Shown piece after piece: positions 6,855 to 14,612 of a DNA stretch of 18,519 nt (positions are counted from its first letter, which is position 1; each line of letters starts with the position of its first letter). The position numbers and the translations under genes were made by a program. The notes under the pieces are model-generated. The model worked only from the letters and a program-made list of their open reading frames with translations. It ran no database searches and was not told the origin of the DNA. The stretch lies in assembly GCA_002480735.1 (NCBI GenBank), contig DLCS01000165.1, positions 19,591 through 38,109 on the forward strand, read 5' to 3'. Source of the DNA: Bacillaceae bacterium UBA7792. Lineage in GTDB: Bacteria; Bacillota; Bacilli; Bacillales; Cytobacillaceae.

Positions 6855-8249
6855 TTGAATACGGTTCTTGTTATTCTTAACATCGTTATCCTTTTCGCAC
6901 TTATTATTGGCCTTTTTATGATGCAAAAGAAACATGTGTCATTCTCGAAACGTGTATTCGCTGGACTCGGGCTAGGGATATTATTTGGTCTCATTATTCA
7001 TCTCTTATATGGAACAACTTCTGAAGTTACTTCAACAACGATTGAATGGTTCAGCATTGTTGGTTCTGGTTATGTGAAATTGTTGCAAATGGTGGTCATG
7101 CCATTAGTATTTATCTCCATTGTGGGGGCCTTTACAAAGGTCAAACTTTCCAAGAACCTTGGTAAAATTAGTGTATATGGGATTGGGATATTATTAGTCA
7201 CAACGGGGATTGCCGCAGCAATTGGAATTGGAGCAGCCCTTGGATTTGGTTTAGAAGGACTTCAGATCCAAGCAGGTGAGGCGGAAACGGCTCGTAATGT
7301 AGAATTGACTGAACGGGCCGCCATGGTTGAGGATCTAACCATTCCTGAACAAATTCTAGCCTTCCTTCCAGCGAACCCGTTTGCAGATTTGACAGGTTCA
7401 CGCCCAACTTCAACCATAGCGGTCGTTATTTTCGCATCATTTATTGGGATTGCCTATTTAGGTGTAAGAAGGAAACAGCAAGAACAAGCAGAATTGTTTG
7501 CAAAAATTGTGGATGCTCTATATACCATTATCATGCGCATTGTCACGTTAATCCTACGGTTGACTCCATATGGAGTATTAGCTTTAATGACAAAGGTAGC
7601 AGCAACCAGTGATTATGAAGCGATTGTGAATCTAGGGAAGTTTGTGATTGCTTCGTATGTAGCACTCATTGCCATGTTCTTGATTCACTTAGTCATGATT
7701 AGTCTTGCCAAATTAAACCCAGCAACCTATGTGAAAAAAGGGATGCCTGCCTTAACGTTTGCCTTTACTTCCCGTTCAAGCGCAGGTACATTGCCACTTA
7801 ATATCAAGACCCAAACAGGTGGATATGGTGTATCAGAAGGGGTTGCAAATTTTGTTGGTCCTTTCAGTTTAACGATAGGGCAAAATGGATGTGCAGGAAT
7901 CTACCCCGCGATGCTAGCTGTCATGGCGGCTCCAACAGCTGGAATTAATCCGCTAGATCCTAGTTTCCTTATAACCTTGGTTTTAGTGGTGATCATCAGT
8001 TCATTTGGTGTAGCAGGAGTAGGCGGTGGAGCAACATTTGCTTCCTTAATCGTTCTTTCCGTCATGAACTTACCGTTGGCTATCGTCGGGTTATTAATCT
8101 CTGTTGAGCCACTTATCGATATGGGGCGTACAGCCTTGAACGTAAGCGGAAGCATGACATCTGGTATTTTAACAAGTAAAATTACCGGCGACTTTAACGA
8201 AAAAGTATATAACGAAAAAACAAGCCTAGATCATGTAGTCGAGGCTTAA
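6855..8249 (+). CDS. tcyP: L-cystine:cation symporter TcyP
   Basis: A 464-residue protein of the dicarboxylate/amino-acid:cation symporter (SLC1-like) family, matching the B. subtilis TcyP type in length and layout. Visible features include several hydrophobic segments, VKLLQMVVMPLVFISI in the third or fourth segment, the serine-rich re-entrant motif FTSRSSAGTLPLN, and FVGPFSLTIGQNGCAG followed by the C-terminal GVAGVGGGATFAS loop. It should import cystine, driven by an ion gradient, as a sulfur source. The start is TTG at 6855, seven bases after AAGGAGG (6841-6847). The gene is monocistronic, with its own promoter and a strong terminator. Confidence 0.92.
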   Translation: MNTVLVILNIVILFALIIGLFMMQKKHVSFSKRVFAGLGLGILFGLIIHLLYGTTSEVTSTTIEWFSIVGSGYVKLLQMVVMPLVFISIVGAFTKVKLSKNLGKISVYGIGILLVTTGIAAAIGIGAALGFGLEGLQIQAGEAETARNVELTERAAMVEDLTIPEQILAFLPANPFADLTGSRPTSTIAVVIFASFIGIAYLGVRRKQQEQAELFAKIVDALYTIIMRIVTLILRLTPYGVLALMTKVAATSDYEAIVNLGKFVIASYVALIAMFLIHLVMISLAKLNPATYVKKGMPALTFAFTSRSSAGTLPLNIKTQTGGYGVSEGVANFVGPFSLTIGQNGCAGIYPAMLAVMAAPTAGINPLDPSFLITLVLVVIISSFGVAGVGGGATFASLIVLSVMNLPLAIVGLLISVEPLIDMGRTALNVSGSMTSGILTSKITGDFNEKVYNEKTSLDHVVEA

Positions 8250-8255
8250 TCAAAA

Positions 8256-8299
8256 AAGTGCTGCCCTTGAGTTTAAGGACAGCACTTCTTTATGTTTTT
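8256..8299 (+). terminator. Intrinsic terminator of tcyP
   Basis: AAGTGCTG-C-CCTT pairs with AAGG-A-CAGCACTT (8256-8287), with one C-A mismatch and a GAGTTT loop, followed by CTTTATGTTTTTG. It begins seven bases after the tcyP stop codon. Confidence 0.8.
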
Positions 8300-8394
8300 G
8301 AGTCAATAATATGAATAAATGTCTTCAGTTCTTTGGGGCAACACCCCGGAATCAGCCATACTGTACATGTTTTTTCTTATTTTGTAAGTCTACA

Positions 8395-8964
8395 CTATTC
8401 CGTTTCATTTCCTCCGTAAATAATTTCACCATTTGCATTATAAACAGTGACTTCAACTGGCAATGTAACTTGATCTTTTTGAAAAACAGCATACCAAACC
8501 CACAAGTTATCCCGAACGAAAAATCTGTTTGGCTGGACATTACCTTCACTATTTATAACTATGGTCTTTGCATCCTCTGCGGCAAATCCGTATATAATGG
8601 AAATATCCTCTTGGACATGATTATCAGCTCGCCAGTCTATTAATCCTCTTTCGATCTTTTCCTCGTCAAATTCTTGAAAATCCATCATTGGATAAATGAA
8701 CTTTTTAAAATGGGTGAACTCTCTATTGGTAAGCACAGGAATGATTCCCGAACTGCTCTCGGCAAAAACTAAATGTGAATTAGCATCGAATAAAAGGATT
8801 TTTTTACAATCGCCAAATTGTGCTGATACTTTCTCACATATATTTTCTTCCAAGGATGTGGCAGGAATAATAAAATTAGCAGGCTCACTTGGGCGTGATG
8901 CAGAGAAGTAAATGACCACAACGAGCCCTATACAAAATATAGTGAAAAGAATTTTCCTATACAT
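8395..8964 (-). CDS. Unknown protein with an N-terminal membrane anchor
   Basis: A protein of about 189 residues that I do not recognise. It begins with a short basic tip and a single hydrophobic segment (about residues 4-22), either an uncleaved signal anchor or a signal peptide; no lipobox Cys is positioned after it. The rest is hydrophilic, mixed alpha/beta, acidic in the middle (FQEFDEEKIERGLIDWRADN) and ends in beta-strand-like segments (VEVTVYNANGEIIYGG), so it is probably an extracytoplasmic domain. AGGAG lies eight bases before the ATG at 8964 but only two bases before the ATG at 8970, so the later start is preferred. It is divergent from the ECF sigma locus; whether it is functionally linked is unknown. 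Confidence 0.65.
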   Translation of the reverse strand: MYRKILFTIFCIGLVVVIYFSASRPSEPANFIIPATSLEENICEKVSAQFGDCKKILLFDANSHLVFAESSSGIIPVLTNREFTHFKKFIYPMMDFQEFDEEKIERGLIDWRADNHVQEDISIIYGFAAEDAKTIVINSEGNVQPNRFFVRDNLWVWYAVFQKDQVTLPVEVTVYNANGEIIYGGNETE

Positions 8965-9146
8965 CCCCATCGCTCCTATTACAAATCAAGTATTTTCATT
9001 CATATTACTAAATTATGAAACCGTTTAGAATCTCTTATATAAGATTTCCAGTCTGTTTTAATATTTGTTCAGCCAATTTGACGAGGCAAATAAATATAGC
9101 TGTTTTCTTTCCTTTGAATCAAATTTGATGGAGCTTGATATCCAAC

Positions 9147-9172
9147 TGTAACCTTTTTATCTGGTGCTCGTT
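9147..9172 (+). promoter_or_regulatory. ECF-sigma-type promoter of the sigma/anti-sigma locus
   Basis: TGTAAC (9147-9152) and CGTT (9169-9172) are separated by exactly 16 bases, matching the TGAAAC/TGTAAC-N16-CGT(A/C) form used by Bacillus ECF sigma factors such as SigX, SigW and SigM. Transcription would start near 9180 and lead into the sigma frame at 9220. Such loci are usually autoregulated, so this suggests, but does not prove, self-control. Confidence 0.55.
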
Positions 9173-9219
9173 GTTATAGAAAACAGGCTATAGTAGATAA
9201 AGAGAAGGGGGCGATAAAA

Positions 9220-9744
9220 TTGGATCAACAGTTGGTTTAGCAACAGATTAATGATTTATATCATTCCTATAGTCAGGATGTATATAACTTCGTTTTTTTT
9301 ATGGTTGGGAATCATGAGCTAGCAAAAGATATTTTGCAAGATACATTTTTACGAGCCTATAAGAAATATTATACGTTTCAAGGAGGAAATATAAAAAGTT
9401 GGCTATTTCGAATCGCTCGCAATATTACCATTGATGAATTCCGGAAGACAAAGCCGATTTCCTATTTATTTGACATTAATCCTACCTTAAAGGCTGTTGA
9501 ATTTACCCCAGAACAACTTACCATCCTAAGTGAAACAGAAAAGGAATTGTACTTTGCTTTGAATAAATTAAAGCGTTCTTATCGTGATGTGATCATCCTG
9601 AGGAAAATTAAAGAGTTTTCGATCAATGAAACAGCAGAAATTTTGGGATGGTCAGAAAGTAAAGTGAAGACTACCTTGTTTCGAGGAATGTCAGCTTTAA
9701 AAAAGGTATTAGAAGAGGAGGGATATGTCCATGAGACACTCTGA
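9220..9744 (+). pseudogene. ECF sigma factor (SigX-like) with in-frame TAG at codon 7
   Basis: A sigma-70-family ECF frame of about 174 residues begins at TTG 9220, seven bases after AGAAGGGGG, and reads MDQQLV, then TAG (9238-9240), then QQINDLYHSYSQDVYNFVFF straight into the intact remainder. Region 2 (HELAKDILQDTFLRAYKKY, then WLFRIARNITIDEFRK) and region 4 (RDVIILRKIKEFSINETAEI, then SESKVKTTLFRGMSALKK) are complete and resemble B. subtilis SigX. The first in-frame ATG after the stop is 9301, giving 147 residues that lack the start of region 2 and have no ribosome site (only a run of eight T). The TAG may be a real nonsense mutation (CAG to TAG fits), a base-call error, or suppressed. The 3' end overlaps the anti-sigma gene. 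Confidence 0.7.
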
Positions 9745-10396
9745 AAATAGATTGGAGAAGGATTTCAAATCTTTGAATCACAAAATCACCATGTCCGATA
9801 AAGAAAATGATTACGTATTGAACGAAATCAATCAAAGGATGAATAAAAATTCCTTATCGAAAAATCGAATTCATGTAAAATATTATCTGGCAACTATTGC
9901 GATGGCCTTTTTAGTAATCGTTCTAGCTGGCCCACAGTTGAAAAATTCGCTTCAAGATCTGTTAAATAGCCCTTCCTCAGATGGCCAAAACGACATCGGA
10001 ATAATTGGTGAACAAGACAATATTGTAGTTACTACGGATTATAAGGAAGCTCTCCGAACAGCTAATGAATTTTTAATAGCTTGGCAAAAGAGGGATCCCG
10101 AGCTCGGACAAACGCTCCTGACAGAAGAGTTAATAGGAAAAACAGATTCCTCTGATCTAGTTATGTATTTCACTGGAACTTCAAATCCATATCACCATTC
10201 TTTTGAAATTGTTGGAAAGGAAAAGGTAGAGGAAGGGGAATATCATTTTCATGTATGGTTGTATGAAAATTATACAGGAGTAGATGATGAGTCTTCTACA
10301 CCAATCAAACATGGGGATGAAGTAGTTACTTTAGAAGTTGTAAGAGTAAATGAAAGTGACATCGGCGGAGTGTGGAAAGTCAATAATTTGCCGTGA
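9731..10396 (+). CDS. Membrane anti-sigma factor-like protein
   Basis: A 221-residue single-pass membrane protein. An N-terminal charged helical region (about 1-48) faces the cytoplasm and would be the sigma-binding part; a membrane segment spans about 52-67 (YLATIAMAFLVIVLAGP); an extracytoplasmic domain of about 150 residues follows. The position directly after, and overlapping, an ECF sigma frame and this topology are those of RsiX/RsiW-like anti-sigma factors; sequence identity to a named one is not claimed. The ATG at 9731 is eight bases after AGAGGAGGG, better spaced than the ATG at 9725. Overlap with the sigma stop (9744) indicates translational coupling. If the sigma factor is dead, this gene has lost its partner. 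Confidence 0.7.
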   Translation: MRHSENRLEKDFKSLNHKITMSDKENDYVLNEINQRMNKNSLSKNRIHVKYYLATIAMAFLVIVLAGPQLKNSLQDLLNSPSSDGQNDIGIIGEQDNIVVTTDYKEALRTANEFLIAWQKRDPELGQTLLTEELIGKTDSSDLVMYFTGTSNPYHHSFEIVGKEKVEEGEYHFHVWLYENYTGVDDESSTPIKHGDEVVTLEVVRVNESDIGGVWKVNNLP

Positions 10397-10437
10397 ACTT
10401 ATTTGGATATGACTGGGGGACAGTAGATAACTTTAAA

Positions 10438-10501
10438 GTTTTAAAGAAATCTGATAAAACTGTCTTTAAAACAAGCTACTACAGTTCACAATGTGTATAA
10501 T
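10438..10501 (+). promoter_or_regulatory. Inverted repeat and -10 before the TetR gene
   Basis: GTTTTAAAGA (10438-10447) and TCTTTAAAAC (10463-10472) are perfect ten-base arms around 15 bases. A twelve-base palindrome, AACTTTAAAGTT, overlaps on the left (10429-10440). A perfect -10, TATAAT, is at 10496-10501, but no good -35 is visible. The repeats are candidate autoregulatory TetR sites. Confidence 0.4.
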
Positions 10502-10522
10502 ATCACTAAAGAAGGTGATCAT

Positions 10523-11149
10523 TTGGTAAGGAAAGCAGAAAGACGTAGGAGCATGATCTCAGCAGCAAGGAAATTATTTGCTGAATATGGGTTTGAAAAT
10601 ACAACGATGCAAAATATCGCAGATGAAGCGAAGGTGGGAGTGGCCACATTATTTCGTTATTTCCCAAGGAAAGAGGATTTAATTATTGAGGTTGTTAAGG
10701 AAGCGATCGAACAACAGGTCCCTCGTTTTGAAGAGATTACCCAGTCTAATAAAACAGGCATAGAGAAGATGGAGGACGTGTTAACTGCCTATATTGATTT
10801 CATTTCCGAAGAATATCGCGAAACGACAAAGCTCCTGGAGGCTTTTGAACTATATATTACCTTTGTCCCGGTTGAGAAGAGCATGTTGGAGGAAATTGAA
10901 AAGGCATATGGGGAAATTAGCTCTATTGTTGCTGAAATTGTTAAGGAAGGAAAAGAGGATGGGAGCATTCAGCTTTCCATCAGTGACGAGTTCGTTTGGA
11001 ATACAATCTTTAGTATGTTTGGTACAGCTGTAAAAAAATATACTCTATATACATTTCTACCAGATACCATTCTTCCTGTTCCGAGTAAGGAGGAACTAAT
11101 GATGGTAAAAAAATTTATGATCTCCTTCCTGAAGAATTCAACCCAATAA
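10523..11149 (+). CDS. TetR/AcrR-family transcriptional regulator
   Basis: A 208-residue TetR-family repressor. The N-terminal helix-turn-helix is clear: RRSMISAARKLFAEYGFENT, then MQNIADEAKVGVATLFRYFPRKEDLI (about residues 8-55). The C-terminal half is a helical ligand-binding and dimer domain of usual length. The TTG at 10523 is preferred: AGAAGGTG lies about six bases before it, whereas an upstream in-frame GTG (10493) would overlap the -10 TATAAT. The gene is convergent with the kstD-like/coxG-like operon and shares a terminator region with it, so that operon or its own promoter are the plausible targets; the ligand is unknown. Confidence 0.9.
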   Translation: MVRKAERRRSMISAARKLFAEYGFENTTMQNIADEAKVGVATLFRYFPRKEDLIIEVVKEAIEQQVPRFEEITQSNKTGIEKMEDVLTAYIDFISEEYRETTKLLEAFELYITFVPVEKSMLEEIEKAYGEISSIVAEIVKEGKEDGSIQLSISDEFVWNTIFSMFGTAVKKYTLYTFLPDTILPVPSKEELMMVKKFMISFLKNSTQ

Positions 11150-11183
11150 AAAGCGGTCTCCATCTGTGAGACCGCTTTGTTTA
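11150..11183. terminator. Bidirectional intrinsic terminator
   Basis: AAAGCGGTCTC (11150-11160) and GAGACCGCTTT (11168-11178) form a perfect eleven-base stem with a seven-base loop. On the plus strand GTTTATG follows; on the minus strand TTATT follows a TTT-ending stem. It starts right after the TetR stop and can also end the convergent minus-strand operon. Confidence 0.8.
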
Positions 11184-11312
11184 TGCTATATTGTAAGTAT
11201 TGTAGTTTTGGAATGGCGTACCTAATGCAGACTATTCTTTATTATACTAGTTGTGCAATACAGATAGAATAATTAGTACTTTTCCATTTTGTTTGAGAAA
11301 AGTTCCTATTTG

Positions 11313-11768
11313 TTATTTTACTAGATTAATTTCTAGTAGTTTTTCCACAATCGCTTCTGTAAGCTCTTCTGCTGTTTGCGGGACAAACTTCGTTAAAATT
11401 TGGTTGACCATTGCCCCCATCATACCACCAGCGGTAATATCAAGATGTCCTGACATTTTTGTTGTCTTGTCATCAATGGCTTCTGCACGGAAATAGCCTC
11501 CGCCTTTAAAGTTATCGGACAGGCCTTTTAAGTCAAAGGTTACTTCGGAAGGCTCGTTCCATTCTTGAATGTCAATTTGTAGCTTGACGGTCTTTTTCAT
11601 GAACCCTAAGTCACCCTTGAAAGCCCATGTGGACCTTCGATCACTCAAGATTTCATGTTCAATATATCCTGGAACGAGTGGAGCCCAGTTGTTCATGTCA
11701 TGCACGAAATTCCAAATCGTTTGAATATCTAATGGTACGTCTACTGTATGAGTTCCTTGTGGCATCAT
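11313..11768 (-). CDS. SRPBCC-family protein, CoxG-like
   Basis: A protein of about 151 residues with a START/SRPBCC ligand-binding fold. It shows the CoxG pattern: an early strand ending in PLDIQTIWNFVHDMNNWAPL, the VPGYIEHEIL segment, central strands (TVKLQIDIQEW), a glycine-rich GGGYFRAEA turn, and a long C-terminal helix. The fold holds hydrophobic ligands; CoxG itself is linked to CO dehydrogenase assembly, but here the partner is a steroid-dehydrogenase-like flavoprotein. The ATG at 11768 is five bases after AGGAAGG; a GTG at 11774 lies inside that site. It is the second gene of an operon, 36 bases after the flavoprotein stop. It may handle or deliver a hydrophobic substrate; this is inference. 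Confidence 0.8.
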   Translation of the reverse strand: MMPQGTHTVDVPLDIQTIWNFVHDMNNWAPLVPGYIEHEILSDRRSTWAFKGDLGFMKKTVKLQIDIQEWNEPSEVTFDLKGLSDNFKGGGYFRAEAIDDKTTKMSGHLDITAGGMMGAMVNQILTKFVPQTAEELTEAIVEKLLEINLVK

Positions 11769-11804
11769 TTGCACCTTCCTGCTTCTATTTAGAGTTTGTT
11801 TGGA

Positions 11805-13433
11805 TTAAGAATTTGCTGCGTGCTGTCCTGCTAAGAAGCCAAATACCATTGCTGGTCCGATGGTTCCGCCAGCGCTTGGATAAATTGGGCCAAGTGGATT
11901 TCCAGAAGCATTTCCAGCAGCATAAAGGCCTTTAATCGGCTCTCCTCTAAAGTTAACAACTTGTCCATTTTCATTGATTTTTGGTCCACCATTTGTACCA
12001 AGTGCACCTAAATAGATTGGTAGTGCATAGAATGGACCTTTCTCAATTTTCCCAAGGTTGTTAGCGGGGCTTCCGCCTCCGTTTGTTAATGCTTCGAATT
12101 GAATTGTTCCACGATGGAAGTCTGGATCCACACCTTGCTCGCAATATTCGTTCCATTTACGGACTTCATCCTCTAAACCATCTGGGTCAACACCAATTTT
12201 TTCAGCTAGCTCACGAATAGAATCTGCTTGGTCTACCCATTCTGGAGCAGGGTCACCAGGTGTCATGGTAACAATTAATTGACTGTCCTTAAGCTGTTGG
12301 TCAAAAATCATCCATACAGGTGCTTCGTTTGGAAACTCTATCTTTACTGGATCATAATTAAAGAAAGATCTTGGCATATCGTTATAGGTTGTTCCTTCAT
12401 GGACGAAGCGGCGTCCGTATTTATTCACGACAATGGAGTTGGGACCCATACGGCCGCTACCAAGCTGTGCCATCACGTTATCTTCGTACTCAAATGTTGG
12501 ATCGACCATCGCTGGATACCACCATGCTTCACTCATATTTTCAAGTGCAGCACCAGCCTTCATGGCCATCATTAGTGCGTCTCCCTCGTTGCCAGGAGGT
12601 GTGACTGGATGGGTAAATTCTGCTTTGAGGAAGGCTCTGACTAATTGCTTATTCCATTCGAATCCACCTGAAGCAAGAACCACCCCTTTGCGTGCAGCAA
12701 TTCGTAAGACTTCACCAACTTTTGTTTCAGCAATTAGACCAACAACTTGTCCATCTTCATTTATGATTAGTTCTTTCCCAGCTGTTTCAATTAAGGTTTC
12801 AACTCCACGATCTAAGCAAGCTTTAAATAATGATGCAATTAATGAACGACCCATGGTGACAATATTATTTTGCATCCGTTCAGCAACCACTTGGAAGTCA
12901 ATCCCGCCTACTGCTCCACCTTCTTCTAATGTAAGCGGAGGGAAGAGAGGATTTTGTCGTACTAATGGGCCCCATTCGCCAATTTCATTTAAGTCATAGG
13001 GTGCAGGGTCTAATGAACGCGTTCCGTGCTTTAATGCTTCATCCATGCGCGCATAATATTCGGGATAACTTTTTGGCGTGACAAATTTTACAGGCGTATG
13101 GTCATGTAAAAACCTAATTACCTCATGGCCTTTATCGACGAAGGTTTCGATCATATGGTCATCTGCTCTACCAAGTGCCAAACGTTTAATATAATTTATT
13201 GCATCCTCACGATTGTCTTCAAAGCCAGCTTCTTTCATGTAATGATTAAGTGGAATCCATGGTACACCACCTGAGAATGCAGTTGTTCCCCCAATTTGAT
13301 GAGTTTTCTCTAATACAAGGACGTTGGCACCGCTTTCAGAAGCGGCTACAGCAGCAGTTAATGCAGCACCACCTGTCCCTAATACTATGACATCTACTTC
13401 TTTGTCCCAATGAGTTGGAATGGAACTAGACAT
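11805..13433 (-). CDS. FAD-dependent dehydrogenase, 3-ketosteroid-1-dehydrogenase (KstD)-like
   Basis: A 542-residue flavoprotein of the FAD_binding_2 / fumarate-reductase-like family. The N-terminal Rossmann motif is VIVLGTGGAALTAA (about 15-28) with the ribose-binding Glu at 42 (VLVLEK), followed by IGGTTAFSGG. The C-terminal closing motif is GLYAAGNASGNPLGPIYPSAGG. Length and motifs suit KstD-like enzymes, which introduce a C1-C2 double bond into 3-ketosteroids, but related members act on other cyclic ketones or enoates, so the substrate is open. The ATG at 13433 is nine bases after AAAGGGG; an earlier ATG (13442) abuts that site. It is the first gene of an operon with the CoxG-like gene. 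Its promoter and an inverted repeat just after the start site are described separately. Confidence 0.85.
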   Translation of the reverse strand: MSSSIPTHWDKEVDVIVLGTGGAALTAAVAASESGANVLVLEKTHQIGGTTAFSGGVPWIPLNHYMKEAGFEDNREDAINYIKRLALGRADDHMIETFVDKGHEVIRFLHDHTPVKFVTPKSYPEYYARMDEALKHGTRSLDPAPYDLNEIGEWGPLVRQNPLFPPLTLEEGGAVGGIDFQVVAERMQNNIVTMGRSLIASLFKACLDRGVETLIETAGKELIINEDGQVVGLIAETKVGEVLRIAARKGVVLASGGFEWNKQLVRAFLKAEFTHPVTPPGNEGDALMMAMKAGAALENMSEAWWYPAMVDPTFEYEDNVMAQLGSGRMGPNSIVVNKYGRRFVHEGTTYNDMPRSFFNYDPVKIEFPNEAPVWMIFDQQLKDSQLIVTMTPGDPAPEWVDQADSIRELAEKIGVDPDGLEDEVRKWNEYCEQGVDPDFHRGTIQFEALTNGGGSPANNLGKIEKGPFYALPIYLGALGTNGGPKINENGQVVNFRGEPIKGLYAAGNASGNPLGPIYPSAGGTIGPAMVFGFLAGQHAANS

Positions 13434-13455
13434 ACAAATCATCCCCTTTGATTTT

Positions 13456-13472
13456 TGATAGCGTTACTATCA
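13456..13472 (-). promoter_or_regulatory. Operator-like inverted repeat after the kstD-like start site
   Basis: TGATAG (13456-13461) and CTATCA (13467-13472) are perfect six-base arms around CGTTA. The repeat falls immediately after the predicted start of transcription (about 13474) on the minus strand, a road-block position. The core resembles a CcpA cre site but has about two mismatches to the consensus; a TetR-type protein is an alternative binder. Confidence 0.4.
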
Positions 13473-13480
13473 TTAGTTAG

Positions 13481-13509
13481 ATTATCCTAAAAGTTTTTTA
13501 TTTTTTCAA
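13481..13509 (-). promoter_or_regulatory. Sigma-A promoter of the kstD-like operon
   Basis: Read on the minus strand: TTGAAA (13509-13504), 17 bases, then GATAAT (13486-13481), placing the start near 13474, about 40 bases before the ATG. This is a close consensus match. Confidence 0.6.
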
Positions 13510-13546
13510 GTTTAAAATAGTACATTATACAATTAAATTTTAAACT
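13509..13546. repeat. Ten-base inverted repeat upstream of the kstD-like promoter
   Basis: AGTTTAAAAT (13509-13518) and ATTTTAAACT (13537-13546) are perfect reverse complements around 18 bases. The left arm touches the -35 of the kstD-like promoter. The TTTAAAA half-site also occurs in the repeat before the TetR gene (10438-10472), but with the half-sites in the opposite orientation. AT-rich repeats can arise by chance. Confidence 0.4.
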
Positions 13547-13684
13547 ACTTCGGCAATAGGGGTGATTCTTGTGCTTCCAAGGAAGCCGTATGTTTAATAG
13601 GTAGCGAAAATGGAAAAAAGGATTTTAGCTAGTTGTGAGAGAATTAAGAGAATTAAATGATAGCTTTAACTAGGAGGGAAAGTG

Positions 13685-14602
13685 ATGAACAATACAAATC
13701 CAAGAGTTGTTCCGCATCTATGGTTCGATAAGGAGGCAAAAGAAGCAGCAGAGTTTTACACCTCGGTATTTCCGGATTCGAAAATTGTGAGTGTTACAAC
13801 ACTCCACGACACACCATCGGGCGATAGTGATCAAGTTTCTTTCGAGATTTGGGGGCAAAAGTTCATGGCAATCAGTGCTGGGCCAATCTTCAAGCTCAAT
13901 CCATCAGTGTCATTTATGGTGAATTTTGACCCATCACGAATAGAGGATGCGAGAGAAAAGTTAGATGAGGTTTGGAACAAATTGTCTGAGGGTGGCTTCG
14001 CATTAATGCCGCTTGATAAATATCCATTCAGTGAGAGATATGGCTGGATTCAAGATAAGTATGGAGTGTCATGGCAATTAATTCTTACGAATCCAGAAGG
14101 CGAAGAGCGTCCTCCGATATTGCCGTCGCTTTTGTTCGTCAATGATAATTGTGGGAAGGCGGAGGAGGCGCTTCAATTCTATTTGTCAGTATTTAAAAAT
14201 TCGAAGGAAGGGCATATTGCCCGTTATCCTAAAGGGTCGGAGCCTGACAGAGAGGGGACAATCATGTTCTCTGATTTTAGATTAGAAAATCAGTGGTTTA
14301 CAGCAATGGACAGTGCGTGGGAGCATAAATTTAACTTTAATGAGGCTATCTCTTTTATGGTGTACTGTGACACACAAGAAGAGATTGATTATTATTGGGA
14401 GAAGCTCTCCGCCGTTCCGGAAGCAGAGCAATGCGGCTGGTTAAAGGATAAGTACGGTCTCTCCTGGCAGATTGTTCCTATGGAAATGGACGAGATGATG
14501 TTCAATGGTACACCGGAGCAAATGGAGCGTGTAACGAAGGTGTTTCTAAAAATGAAGAAGTTTGATCTTGCGAAGTTAAAGGAAGAATATGAGGGGAAAT
14601 AG
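13685..14602 (+). CDS. Two-domain VOC-family protein (PhnB / 3-demethylubiquinone methyltransferase-like)
   Basis: A 305-residue protein made of two tandem glyoxalase/VOC repeats. The first (about 8-138) has [20 protein letters not shown] and ends with [11 protein letters not shown]; the second (about 150-275) has [20 protein letters not shown] and ends with [11 protein letters not shown]. PhnB-like and 3-demethylubiquinone-methyltransferase-like names are family labels only; such proteins lack proven methyltransferase activity and their function is usually unknown. AGGAGG at 13672-13677 suits the ATG at 13685 better than the GTG at 13682. The rhodanese gene follows after about ten bases, so they are likely co-transcribed. 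Confidence 0.87.
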   Translation: MNNTNPRVVPHLWFDKEAKEAAEFYTSVFPDSKIVSVTTLHDTPSGDSDQVSFEIWGQKFMAISAGPIFKLNPSVSFMVNFDPSRIEDAREKLDEVWNKLSEGGFALMPLDKYPFSERYGWIQDKYGVSWQLILTNPEGEERPPILPSLLFVNDNCGKAEEALQFYLSVFKNSKEGHIARYPKGSEPDREGTIMFSDFRLENQWFTAMDSAWEHKFNFNEAISFMVYCDTQEEIDYYWEKLSAVPEAEQCGWLKDKYGLSWQIVPMEMDEMMFNGTPEQMERVTKVFLKMKKFDLAKLKEEYEGK

Positions 14603-14612
14603 GTGATTATAG

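Noticed and set aside
8335..8347. GGGGCAACACCCC hairpin downstream of the minus-strand gene
   Set aside because: Only four base pairs and no T-run on either strand; not a convincing terminator.
8311..8643. 110-codon plus-strand frame
   Set aside because: Overlaps the minus-strand membrane-anchored gene, which has a better ribosome site and typical signal anchor; no family seen.
12433..12999. Long 188-codon plus-strand frame over the kstD-like gene
   Set aside because: Antisense to a well-supported flavoprotein; composition follows the opposite strand's codons.
13558..13597. Eight-codon GTG frame after AGGGGTG, and the GCTTCC-AA-GGAAGC repeat within it
   Set aside because: Too short to support as a leader peptide, and no terminator or antiterminator follows.
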